A stretch of DNA of 64,000 nt. Origin: CALHVX01 sp039198065 (lineage in GTDB: Bacteria > Pseudomonadota > Gammaproteobacteria > Pseudomonadales > Azotimanducaceae). The notes beneath the pieces were generated by a model, which saw only the letters and a list, made by a program, of their open reading frames with translations, ran no database searches and had not been told where the DNA came from. The DNA lies in the NCBI GenBank assembly GCA_039198065.1, contig JBCCTU010000001.1, forward strand, positions 186,001 to 250,000. The letters run 5' to 3'. Positions 8,529-17,044 of the stretch are shown one piece after another; the stretch's first letter is position 1; the number at the start of each line of letters is the position of its first letter. The translations under genes were made by a program, and so were the position numbers.

Positions 8529-9905
8529 TTACTTGGCGTCAGACCGTTTGTCGGGTCGCGTCCAGCCCTTGATGTTTCGTTGCTTGCCTCGCCCGACGCC
8601 GAGATCGCTGTCGTTCAGGTTTAACGTGATTGTCGAGCCCGCGGCAACGAAGGAACCGTTTCCGAGCGACAACGGCGCGACCAGCGTGCTGTTGGTACCT
8701 ACAAACACATCATCGCCGATCTCAGTGCGATGCTTGTTTATGCCGTCGTAGTTACAGGTCACGGTCCCAGCACCGATGTTGCAGTTTTTGCCGACCGTCA
8801 CATCGCCAAGGTAGGTGAGGTGGCTGGCCTTGCTGCCCGCACCGAGCACAGCTTTCTTCGTTTCGACGAAGTTTCCGATCTTAACCCCCGGTCCGAGCTC
8901 CGTTCCCGGGCGAAGACGGGCAAAAGGACCAGCCAGTGCTTCGCTCTGCAGTACTGCGCCATCGACGCTGGTATGACTTTCAACGGTTGCGTTCGCGCCA
9001 ATGTGGGCATTGCGAATAAAACAGTGCGGGCCGACTCGGGCGCCAGCCTCAAGCACCACGTCACCTTCAAAAACAACGTTGACGTCAATGAATACATCGC
9101 TCGCCGCGGTCAGCGAGCCGCGAATGTCGACTCGCCCTGGGTCCGCGATCGTCACGCCGGCACGCTGGAGCGCTTCTACCTGATCACGCTGGAAGATGCG
9201 CTCAAGTTCTGCGAGCTGCACCCGATCGTTTACTCCAGTCACCTCTTCCGGTTTGGCTGCAATAACGCCATCCACTGCGACGCCGTCGGCAACCGCCAGC
9301 TCTACAACATCGGTAAGGTAGTACTCGCCCTGCGCGTTGTCGTTGGTGAGCCGAGCCAATAACGTTTTAAGCAGTGCGCCGGGCACGGCAAGGATGCCCG
9401 AGTTGATTTCGGTTATGGCGCGCTGCGTTTTGCTTGCGTCCTTGTACTCGACAATCGCGGTGATCTGGCCATCTTTGTTGCGGATGATTCGGCCGAGAGC
9501 CGCTGGGTCAGCAAAGTCAGCGGTAACGAGGGCGACTCGACCGCTTTGTGCAGCGGCGACACAACGACTCAAGGTATCTTCTGAAACCAGCGGTACATCA
9601 CCGTACAGCGTGAGCACGATCGAATCGTCCCGTAGGTGGGGTACAACCTGCTGCAATGCGTGCCCGGTGCCGAGCTGCTCTGTTTGCAATACCCAATTGG
9701 CGCGGTGCGGTGTCTGCTCCCTAACCGTATCCGCCTGGTGGCCGACGACCACGTGCGTATTCACCGCGCCCAACGCCGTTGCTTTGTCGAGCACGTGATG
9801 AAGCATGGCCTTACCAGCGAGCTCATGCAGCACCTTCGGGCGCTGTGACTTCATGCGGGTTCCTTTGCCGGCTGCCAGAACGACAACCTCGAGGGGCGGT
9901 GGCAT
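8529..9905 (-). CDS. glmU: bifunctional UDP-N-acetylglucosamine pyrophosphorylase / glucosamine-1-phosphate acetyltransferase GlmU
   Basis: This 458-residue enzyme catalyses the last two steps to UDP-GlcNAc. The N-terminal uridyltransferase domain shows LAAGKGTRMKSQRPKVLHELAGK (residues 10-32) and YGDVPLV near 105. The C-terminal left-handed beta-helix has hexapeptide repeats and the acetyl-CoA site around GNFVETKKAVLGAGSKASHL and IGAGTVTCNYDG. It is the first gene of the glmU-glmS pair; the 222-bp gap to the divergent GGDEF gene must hold its promoter. In many relatives glmU directly follows atpC; here 6.7 kb separates them. Confidence 0.98.
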   Translation of the reverse strand: MPPPLEVVVLAAGKGTRMKSQRPKVLHELAGKAMLHHVLDKATALGAVNTHVVVGHQADTVREQTPHRANWVLQTEQLGTGHALQQVVPHLRDDSIVLTLYGDVPLVSEDTLSRCVAAAQSGRVALVTADFADPAALGRIIRNKDGQITAIVEYKDASKTQRAITEINSGILAVPGALLKTLLARLTNDNAQGEYYLTDVVELAVADGVAVDGVIAAKPEEVTGVNDRVQLAELERIFQRDQVEALQRAGVTIADPGRVDIRGSLTAASDVFIDVNVVFEGDVVLEAGARVGPHCFIRNAHIGANATVESHTSVDGAVLQSEALAGPFARLRPGTELGPGVKIGNFVETKKAVLGAGSKASHLTYLGDVTVGKNCNIGAGTVTCNYDGINKHRTEIGDDVFVGTNSTLVAPLSLGNGSFVAAGSTITLNLNDSDLGVGRGKQRNIKGWTRPDKRSDAK

Positions 9906-10127
9906 TGAAGAGTCCTGCTTAATGCGTGGTAGAAGTATACGGCAGCACCGTTGCGGACGATTTAGCCGGTTTGTTATGGCGATCTAAATCTCAACTGCAC
10001 CAAGTAGTAGGTCACGAAACGGGGCGCATAGCTGGCCCCCGATTCCTACTCAGTGACAAAGGCACAGCGCCTTAGGGCAGGATCGAAGACACTTTGTTGA
10101 CGAACGACGCATGGAATCGTCCGCTCG

Positions 10128-11702
10128 ATGACACAAATCCTGCACACCTGGCAAACTCTTGTAATCGTGCTCCTCATCGGGCTTGCCGGAGCGTCGGTCC
10201 ACGTTCGGATTCGTAAGCGTACAGCCGCGCGTCCCGGGGTTGGTTCGTCTACCGAGTTGACAACCCTTCGCTGGTCGTTGGTTGGTCTGTTAACGACCGC
10301 CGTCGCCGTCGTTGCCGTACCGCTACTTCGTCATGACGGCATCGACCCGGCGCTTGCTACCGCGACCCGGCTGCTCGCGTTCTCTTTGCTGTTCCCACAG
10401 ATCGTCCAGCGGGTCCGTGCCTTCACCCGCATCGGCATACCCCAGTGGCGCGCGGTGTGTGCGTTTCTCTACGGCGTAAGCGTTCTTCTGGCCTTAAACG
10501 CCGCAGCCCTGACCCTGCAGGACCGACCGGGCCAGGAAACGGCTGCGCAAAGTGTGACGGCAGTGGCCTACATTCTTGCAGTGCTTGCCTCAGCGCTTGC
10601 GCTGTGGCGCTTTATCAGTACCCCGCGCCAGCGTTGGATTCTTGTGCAGCTTGCTGCACTACCGCTGCTGCTGATCGGCGCGGATTGGCTCACTCAGTCG
10701 CGCGACCTGACGGTCTTCGGACAACCCTTGCTGTCCTGGGCCATCCTCGTATCCGCGCTGAGCCTCGCAACCTTGCGTACCCGGGAGCTGCTGATCCGGC
10801 CCTTGCCGCGAAGCGCTCTCATCGACGAAGTGCAGGATGCCCTGCTGGTTGCTGACTCCCGAGGGAAGGTTGCCGACTTCAACCGCGCCTTCGCCGAACT
10901 CGTCGACGATCCGAGACTTATCGGCCGATCTTGCATCGGCTTTCTACCGGACACCCTCGTCGAAAGCCTGACAGAAGAGGGCCCCCTGTGCCTCGTGCTG
11001 CCCTGGACACTGCGCGAGGAGGAACTGTGGTTCGAAACCCACCTGACGCCGCTCTTCGCGGACAATCATCATGCCGGCACCCTTGTGACGCTGCGAGATG
11101 TGACGCGGCGACGGCGCGCTGAGGCGGCGCTAGAGGCCGCCAACCGCAAGCTCGAACAGTTGGCAAACACGGATTCTCTGACTCGGCTCGCGAACCGGCG
11201 CGCCTTTACTGAACGCCTGCAGCAAGAGATGGACCGTCATGCCCGCTCCGGGCTCACGCTCGGGCTGATTCTCGTCGATCTCGATCACTTCAAACGTATC
11301 AACGATGAGCATGGTCACTCCGCCGGTGATGCGGTGCTCGTCGCCGTCGCCGACTGCCTTCGCAGCGTCTGCCGGGAATCGGACTTCTGCGCTCGGCTTG
11401 GCGGTGAGGAGCTCGCCATCATCGCCGTCGACGGCACCAGCGTGGGTCCGACACGTCTCGCGGAACGGTTACGACGTGCGATCGATGCACTTCGCGTCGC
11501 CACCGACGAAGACACGGCGCCGCTGCACGTAACCGCAAGCTTTGGGGTAGCGGTTCAATCAGCGCTGACCCGATCCACTGGGGAGCTGCTGCTGGAAGCC
11601 GACCGCGCGCTGTACGAAGCTAAGGATCAGGGGCGTAACCGCGTCGTTGAAGCGGAATCGGCTCAGCACCTGTTGCGCTCCTTAACGAGTCTCGCCACCT
11701 GA
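10128..11702 (+). CDS. membrane diguanylate cyclase (7TM-PAS-GGDEF)
   Basis: The 524-residue inner-membrane protein has about seven transmembrane helices in residues 8-216, the arrangement of N-terminal 7TM sensor domains. A PAS-like domain (about 225-330, starting ALIDEVQDALLVADSRGKVADFNRAF) and a linker coiled coil (EAALEAANRKLEQL) follow. The GGDEF domain (about 350-515) has an intact active site GGEEL at 425-429 and an RxxD inhibitory I-site (R416-D419) five residues before it. It should therefore synthesise cyclic di-GMP and be product-inhibited. The signal sensed is unknown. It stands alone between glmU and a secreted DUF cassette. Confidence 0.93.
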   Translation: MTQILHTWQTLVIVLLIGLAGASVHVRIRKRTAARPGVGSSTELTTLRWSLVGLLTTAVAVVAVPLLRHDGIDPALATATRLLAFSLLFPQIVQRVRAFTRIGIPQWRAVCAFLYGVSVLLALNAAALTLQDRPGQETAAQSVTAVAYILAVLASALALWRFISTPRQRWILVQLAALPLLLIGADWLTQSRDLTVFGQPLLSWAILVSALSLATLRTRELLIRPLPRSALIDEVQDALLVADSRGKVADFNRAFAELVDDPRLIGRSCIGFLPDTLVESLTEEGPLCLVLPWTLREEELWFETHLTPLFADNHHAGTLVTLRDVTRRRRAEAALEAANRKLEQLANTDSLTRLANRRAFTERLQQEMDRHARSGLTLGLILVDLDHFKRINDEHGHSAGDAVLVAVADCLRSVCRESDFCARLGGEELAIIAVDGTSVGPTRLAERLRRAIDALRVATDEDTAPLHVTASFGVAVQSALTRSTGELLLEADRALYEAKDQGRNRVVEAESAQHLLRSLTSLAT

Positions 11703-12032
11703 GGGCGCAGAGAGCGTTAACTCGGCAAGGCACAGCGCAGACCTGTGCGCAAACTCGATAAACCGCGACAGTTTCCTGACCCTTGATTCGTCAGCCAAAC
11801 TGCGTGATGGCAGGCGTTCTGTGATCCACGTCCCAGAACAACCCCCGGCTCCAACCGTACCAGGTCACAGTCCGCCAAGCTTCGTGCCCTACCGCACAGC
11901 CAGCCATGGTTGATGCAGCAACAATTGATCGCTTCGTTGGGAAAGACTCTCAGCGAGTTTGCCCGTATTCGCGCGCATCCCGAACGCAAGGACTCGACTG
12001 CCCTAACCACTGAGCAGATGAGGAGAGCCACC
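11703..12032 (+). other. non-coding gap, 330 bp
   Basis: This lies between the diguanylate cyclase stop and the chosen start of the lipoprotein gene. The frame of the downstream gene is open from 11910, but an ATG there would place about 40 non-signal residues before the lipoprotein signal sequence. No convincing terminator, promoter or RNA was recognised. Confidence 0.5.
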
Positions 12033-15000
12033 TTGCGGCTTAACCTATGTTCCTGCAGCCACCGCTGTGTGGTACTGCTATTCGGCGCCCTAATCCTCAG
12101 CGGCTGTGTCGATAGCGAATCCGCCGTAGACGAAGAAGGGTCCAACCCGGGCCAAGGCGGAGGATCCGGCGGCGGCTCTACAGCTCCGGTTGCCCTCACT
12201 GCCAGCGCGACGCCCCAAAGTACGGAAGCGACGGGTGTTAAGACGCTGTTTAGCCCGGCGGCACCAAGCGTCAGCGGCGGCGACGGCAACTACACCATGA
12301 GCAATGACGTGCCGTCGGATGGCTTCGACCTCGGTACGACCACGGTCACCTGGAGCATCGCCGACAGCAGCGGAGCAAGCACGACGGCCGCTCAGGCGGT
12401 CACCGTTGCCGATACCACGCCACCGACGCTTAGCCAGCCGGCGCAACTGCAAGCTCAAATGCCCGCTGGTGGTGGCCCGGTCCAGCTCACGCTGACACCA
12501 CCCGCTGCAAGCGACCTAGTCGATCCAAACCCATCGCTCGTAAACGACGCCCCGGGTGCAGGATTTCCCCTCGGCACGACCGTCGTGACCTGGACCGCCA
12601 CCGACGCCAGCGGTAACAGCACCAACGTGTCGCAGATGATCGTCGTAACCGACGCCACCGGTGGTCCGGTAACGCTGGCCGCACCCGCGAACCTCAGCGC
12701 CGAAGCCACGGCACCGACCAGCATGGTTGCGCTTGGCATGGCGACGGCGAGCGGCGGTCAAGGCAATCTCACCATCGTGAACGACGCTCCGGCCGGTGGT
12801 TTTCCCGTCGGCGCCACAACCGTGACCTGGACGGCAACCGATGAGAACGGCGATACCGCAACAGATACCCAGCAGGTGACGATCAACGACACCACCCCGC
12901 CAGCCATCACAGCACCAGCAGCGGTGTCGGTGACCCAAATGGGCGACCCGACCGCCGTCACACTCGGGGACGCAACAGCGACCGACATCGCCGACGTCGC
13001 GCCGACCATCAGCAACGACGCGCCTGTCGGCGGCTTTCCCGTCGGCACGACTACGGTGACCTGGACTGCCACCGACGCCAGCGGCAACTCGGCAACAGCA
13101 ACACAAACCGTGTTCGTCGAGGCGGCTGTCGCCTGCTCGACGCTCGTACCCGAGTTCGCCGCCGAGGTGTACCCCGTACTCGATAAGCCCGCGACCTGCG
13201 GTAACTGCCACACGCCGAACAACGTAGTTGGGACGGCGAACGGCTTCAATCTTCTGGCCAACGACCAGGCGGCGTTCGATCTCTTCCGGGCGATCGCCAA
13301 CATCCAAATCGGTGGCGAATCCAGCATCACCGTGAAGGCCCTGGGTGGTGGTGGCCACGGCGGCGGCAATCGCTTTGCAGCCCTCGGCGATGCCGATCCC
13401 GACTATATCGTCATCCGCGACTTTGTCGCCGAAGTCACCAGCTGCCAGGACACAGTTACGACGACCAGCAGCGCACTGAGCACCGGCACGGACTACGAGC
13501 AGGTGTACAAGATCACCATGGGCCTCGGCGATCGACCGCCGAGCAGCACCGAAGTCGCCAGTGTTGAGTCGGCCACGGACTCGGCGGCCAAAGAGGTGGC
13601 GCTGGCCGCCGTCGCTGATCAGGTGATGAACGAGGAAGCGTTCTACGCGCGCCTGATGGAGATTTACAACGACGCGCTGCTGACCGACGGTCGCATGAAC
13701 GACAGCGGCCGGATTCGAAACATTTTCGACGTACGGCGCTTCGCCAACGAGGACTACTACGAGTCCTTCGACGGTGCCCGGCGTCGGGAGCTGCGGCGCG
13801 CAACCAACTACGGCATCGCGCGGGCACCCATCGAGCTGATCCGCTACATCGTTGAAAACGACCGGCCCTTCAGCGAGGTACTGACCGCCGACTACATGAT
13901 GGTGAACCCCTATTCCGCCGTTATCTACGGCGTTGATGGCGGCGATCCGACCTTCCCGTTCAGCTTTGATCAGATCGAAGCCAACCACGATCGGGACGAC
14001 TTCCGACCGGTGAGCACGCTGCTGCAAAGCAACGAAGGCAATCGGCCGGTCCCGCTCACCGGTGTGCTGAGCACGCATTCATGGCTCGAAAAACACCAGA
14101 CCACGGCGACCAACGTGAATCGGCATCGCGCAGCCGCCGTATATCTGGATTTCCTCGGGGTCGATATCGAAGGTCTGGCACCGCGAGACGGGCTGGATCT
14201 GACCAATGTCGTTGGCGACGTGCCGACGGTCGAAGACCCGCAGTGCACGGTCTGTCACGACATCATGGATCCCATCGCCGGGCTCTTTAAGAACCGCCAC
14301 AATCGCGGCGAGTACCGCGGTGATGTGACCTGGGAACACGAGCGCACCACCAACGGCGTACCGCGCATGCTGCCGCCGGGCTACACCATGGCAACCGCGG
14401 ATCAGTTGCCACAGAGCGAGGAAGCGGCAGCCCTACCCTGGCTGGGCGCTCGCCTGGTCGAAGACCCGCGGTTCGCGAAGACCACGGCTCGAACCTTGCT
14501 AACGGGCCTTACAGGCATCGAACCAACGCAGCCGGCGACCGTCACCTTCCTCAACGACGTCGCCACAGACTTTGTCGACAACGGCTACGACCTCAAGCGG
14601 CTGATCCGCAACATCGCCTTAAGCGACTATTTCCTGGCAAAAAACGTTGTCAGCGGTGAGAACCCCGCGGACTTCATCGACTTCGGGCACGCGCGCCTGC
14701 TCACGCCGGAAGAACTGGAGCGCAAGATCGAAGCGCTCATTGGCAACGGCTACACCTGGAACGGCCCGAACAGCAACGGTGGACTGACCGGCACCTTCAA
14801 ACTCGTTTACGGCGGCATCAATTCTCGCGACGTCGAAGTGCGGACGACGGAACCCAACGCACTCATTGACGGCGTGCAGAAGCGCATCGCCCAGCAGGTA
14901 CCCTGCGAGCGGGTCGCCCTCGAGCTGAACGGTGCACCCGGCAACCTGTTCCCACACGTGTCGTTGACCGACACGCCGGATACGGCAGCAGCGGAGATCC

Positions 15001-15233
15001 GCGAGAACATCGCCTACCTCCACCGCTATCTGCTCGGTGAAGACCTGCTGCCAACGAGCACGGAAGTCGCTGCCACCTACCAACTGTTCCTCGCGGTTCG
15101 CGCCATGAATGAAACGGCAATCACGTCCAGCTGTCGCGGTGGCGGCGCAGCAACCGACGACAACGGCACGGTGCTGCCCTGGATGGCGGTACTGACCTAC
15201 CTGTTGTCCGACTACGACTTCCTTTACGACTGA
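12033..15233 (+). CDS. large lipoprotein: four HYR-like repeats fused to CxxCH/DUF1588-type domains
   Basis: This is about 1066 residues from a TTG at 12033, preferred because AGGAGA lies six bases upstream; ATG at 12018 or 11910 are alternatives. The N-terminus is a lipoprotein signal ending LILSGC (lipidated Cys25), then a Gly-rich linker. Residues about 50-365 hold four HYR-type beta repeats, each ending in VTWxxxDxxG and often DTTPP. A CGNCH motif at 389-393 and a CTVCH-DIMDP motif at 738 onwards are heme c-like and DUF1588-like sites. The segments DYMMVNPYSAVIYGV and YDLKRLIRNIALSDYF resemble the core and DUF1585-like tail of planctomycete-cytochrome proteins. It is probably cell-surface or periplasm-facing. 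It pairs with the next gene as the fragment at 1-492 pairs with DUF1552. Function unknown. Confidence 0.85.
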   Translation: MRLNLCSCSHRCVVLLFGALILSGCVDSESAVDEEGSNPGQGGGSGGGSTAPVALTASATPQSTEATGVKTLFSPAAPSVSGGDGNYTMSNDVPSDGFDLGTTTVTWSIADSSGASTTAAQAVTVADTTPPTLSQPAQLQAQMPAGGGPVQLTLTPPAASDLVDPNPSLVNDAPGAGFPLGTTVVTWTATDASGNSTNVSQMIVVTDATGGPVTLAAPANLSAEATAPTSMVALGMATASGGQGNLTIVNDAPAGGFPVGATTVTWTATDENGDTATDTQQVTINDTTPPAITAPAAVSVTQMGDPTAVTLGDATATDIADVAPTISNDAPVGGFPVGTTTVTWTATDASGNSATATQTVFVEAAVACSTLVPEFAAEVYPVLDKPATCGNCHTPNNVVGTANGFNLLANDQAAFDLFRAIANIQIGGESSITVKALGGGGHGGGNRFAALGDADPDYIVIRDFVAEVTSCQDTVTTTSSALSTGTDYEQVYKITMGLGDRPPSSTEVASVESATDSAAKEVALAAVADQVMNEEAFYARLMEIYNDALLTDGRMNDSGRIRNIFDVRRFANEDYYESFDGARRRELRRATNYGIARAPIELIRYIVENDRPFSEVLTADYMMVNPYSAVIYGVDGGDPTFPFSFDQIEANHDRDDFRPVSTLLQSNEGNRPVPLTGVLSTHSWLEKHQTTATNVNRHRAAAVYLDFLGVDIEGLAPRDGLDLTNVVGDVPTVEDPQCTVCHDIMDPIAGLFKNRHNRGEYRGDVTWEHERTTNGVPRMLPPGYTMATADQLPQSEEAAALPWLGARLVEDPRFAKTTARTLLTGLTGIEPTQPATVTFLNDVATDFVDNGYDLKRLIRNIALSDYFLAKNVVSGENPADFIDFGHARLLTPEELERKIEALIGNGYTWNGPNSNGGLTGTFKLVYGGINSRDVEVRTTEPNALIDGVQKRIAQQVPCERVALELNGAPGNLFPHVSLTDTPDTAAAEIRENIAYLHRYLLGEDLLPTSTEVAATYQLFLAVRAMNETAITSSCRGGGAATDDNGTVLPWMAVLTYLLSDYDFLYD

Positions 15234-15251
15234 GCCACCGAGGAGCCCAGG

Positions 15252-16586
15252 ATGAAACGACGTGATTTAATCAAGCTCGGCGGTATGGCGGGTCTTGCTG
15301 CCGGGACCACCATCCCGGTGCGAGCCAAGGCGGCAACGCCGTTCGCTGGCCCCTACTGGCTCATGATCTCCGCCAGCGGCGGTTGGGACCCGACCAGCTT
15401 CTGTGACCCGAAGGGGCGCGGACTCGGTCCGAACGGCGACTGCAACGATTACGCCCAGGGCGACGTTGGGTCCGTCGGTAACTTTCGCTACGCACCGCCA
15501 CCGGACTCGTTTCCCGGCGGCGGCGGCCTGTTCCCGTACCAGGAGTTTTTGATCAACCACTTCGAGCGCCTGGCACTCGTCAACGGCATCAACGTGGGCA
15601 CCAACAGTCACCGGATCGGTCAGCAAACGAACTGGACCGGCACCAAAACCGTTAACTACCCGTCCATTGGCGCCCTTGTCGCCGCAAGGTACGGCAGCGA
15701 TCAACCGCTGCCTTTCGTTGCCAACAACGTCCACCCGAGTGCTGCCACTGCAGGGCTCGTACCACGCGCGGTCGTCAGCGGCGGGGGGCTCAACTCACTC
15801 CGAGAAGTAGCACTACCGGAGCGCAGTAACGTCTTTAACGCCAATGCCAGCGAACGTTATCTGTCGGAGGCGATCTGGACCGAAGTGCAGGCCGTCAGTG
15901 CCGACCGACGCAACCGCCAGCAGGACGCCCGGCGCCTGGTTCGTATTCAGGACGCCATGCGGCGCCTGGGTGACATTCGCGAAGTAGACACGTCCGGGAT
16001 GCAGGACTTCGTGGAACGCCTCGGCACACCGGCCACGCCGAACACCTACGTCGATTCGCGCAACGACGCCCGCAACCTGTTTAATCAGGCGCAGCGCGCT
16101 TTCGCAGCCTTCGAAGCCGGCATCACGGTAGCCGCTCAGGTAAACGTCGGCGGCTTCGACACCCACAACGAGCATGACGCGGGCCAGTATCCGCACCTGA
16201 TGGACTACTTCGGTGCAATCGACAACGTAATACAAGATGCGATCGATCGCGGTCTCGGGGATCGCCTCATCATCGTCATGGCGTCTGACTTCAGCCGTCG
16301 GCCGTTTCTCAACAACAACAACGGCAAAGACCACTGGTCTACGGGCAGCGTGATGGTCTGGGGTGCGCCGGCATTCGTCACCGGCAACCGTGTCGTCGGC
16401 GAAACCGACGACGGGTTCCTACCGCAGCCGCTCGATCCCGCGACGCTGCTGGCTGACAACGATGGCATGGTCCTCACGACGGAACACGTGCATCAGGCTT
16501 TGCGGCGTATCGCGGGCATCAACAGTGGCGACGCCCTGGACAGTCAGTATTCGCTTGGCGTGGATGCACTGGATCTCTTTACCTGA
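15252..16586 (+). CDS. exported DUF1501-like protein
   Basis: This is a 444-residue protein 18 bases after the HYR lipoprotein gene, preceded by a GAGGAGCCC ribosome site. The N-terminus MKRRDLIKLGGMAGLAAGTTIP has paired arginines and a hydrophobic core like a Tat signal, cleaved near AKA. The mature part has WLMISASGGWDPTSFCDP, a later GGFDTHNEHD segment (about residue 300) and VMASDFSRRPFLNNNNGKDHW near 340-360. These match the DUF1501 family, which shares the alkaline-phosphatase/sulfatase-like fold. The His/Asp clusters may bind metal, but no activity has been shown for the family that I can name. The gene ends 39 bp from convergent atpC. Confidence 0.78.
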   Translation: MKRRDLIKLGGMAGLAAGTTIPVRAKAATPFAGPYWLMISASGGWDPTSFCDPKGRGLGPNGDCNDYAQGDVGSVGNFRYAPPPDSFPGGGGLFPYQEFLINHFERLALVNGINVGTNSHRIGQQTNWTGTKTVNYPSIGALVAARYGSDQPLPFVANNVHPSAATAGLVPRAVVSGGGLNSLREVALPERSNVFNANASERYLSEAIWTEVQAVSADRRNRQQDARRLVRIQDAMRRLGDIREVDTSGMQDFVERLGTPATPNTYVDSRNDARNLFNQAQRAFAAFEAGITVAAQVNVGGFDTHNEHDAGQYPHLMDYFGAIDNVIQDAIDRGLGDRLIIVMASDFSRRPFLNNNNGKDHWSTGSVMVWGAPAFVTGNRVVGETDDGFLPQPLDPATLLADNDGMVLTTEHVHQALRRIAGINSGDALDSQYSLGVDALDLFT

Positions 16587-16601
16587 GGGTGGTCCGGCGC
16601 G

Positions 16602-16623
16602 GCCCTGAAACGAAAATCAGGGC
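16602..16623. terminator. hairpin between convergent genes
   Basis: Stem GCCCTGA / TCAGGGC with an eight-base A-rich loop lies in the 39-bp gap between the DUF1501-like gene and atpC. No U-tract follows on either strand, so it may act as a bidirectional stop or 3'-end stabiliser rather than a classical intrinsic terminator. Confidence 0.4.
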
Positions 16624-16625
16624 GA

Positions 16626-17042
16626 TCAGCGCCGGCGCTTACGCAGCTCCTCGATCGTGCGCTGGCGCGCTGAGGCCTCAGCAAGCTGAGCGGCGGCTAC
16701 GGAGTAGTCGATGTCTCCTGCTCGTTCCGCCAAATCATGCTCCGCCGCCTCGCGCGCCGCCTGAGCCGCGGCTTCATCGAGATCCTCAGCCCGAGCCGCC
16801 GTATCCGCAAGCACAGTCACCACATCGGGCTGGACTTCAAGGAAGCCCCCGGAAGCGAAGAAAACTTCTTCTTCTCCATTCTCGAGCGCGAGCTTTACCG
16901 GACCCGGTGCAATCCCCGTCAGCAACGGCGTATGCCCCGGAAGAATGCCGAGCTCACCCGCGGAGCCGGTGACGCTGACGAGCGTCACGCGCCCGGAGAA
17001 TATCTCCTTCTCCGCGCTCACGATATCGCAGTGCATGCTCAC
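16626..17042 (-). CDS. atpC: ATP synthase F1 subunit epsilon
   Basis: The 138-residue subunit of the F1 central stalk couples rotation to catalysis and can inhibit ATP hydrolysis. It shows the N-terminal beta sandwich (MHCDIVSAEKEIFSG, GELGILPGHTPLLTGI, FFASGGFLEVQPDVVTVLADTA) and a C-terminal helical hairpin. It is the last gene of the atp operon, two bases after atpD. Confidence 0.97.
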   Translation of the reverse strand: MSMHCDIVSAEKEIFSGRVTLVSVTGSAGELGILPGHTPLLTGIAPGPVKLALENGEEEVFFASGGFLEVQPDVVTVLADTAARAEDLDEAAAQAAREAAEHDLAERAGDIDYSVAAAQLAEASARQRTIEELRKRRR

Positions 17043-17044
17043 GA

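Noticed and set aside
12516..14078. 520-codon open frame on the minus strand
   Set aside because: It lies entirely antisense to the HYR lipoprotein gene, whose frame shows signal, repeats and CxxCH motifs. The antisense product is low-complexity Gly/Val/Arg-rich with no family resemblance.
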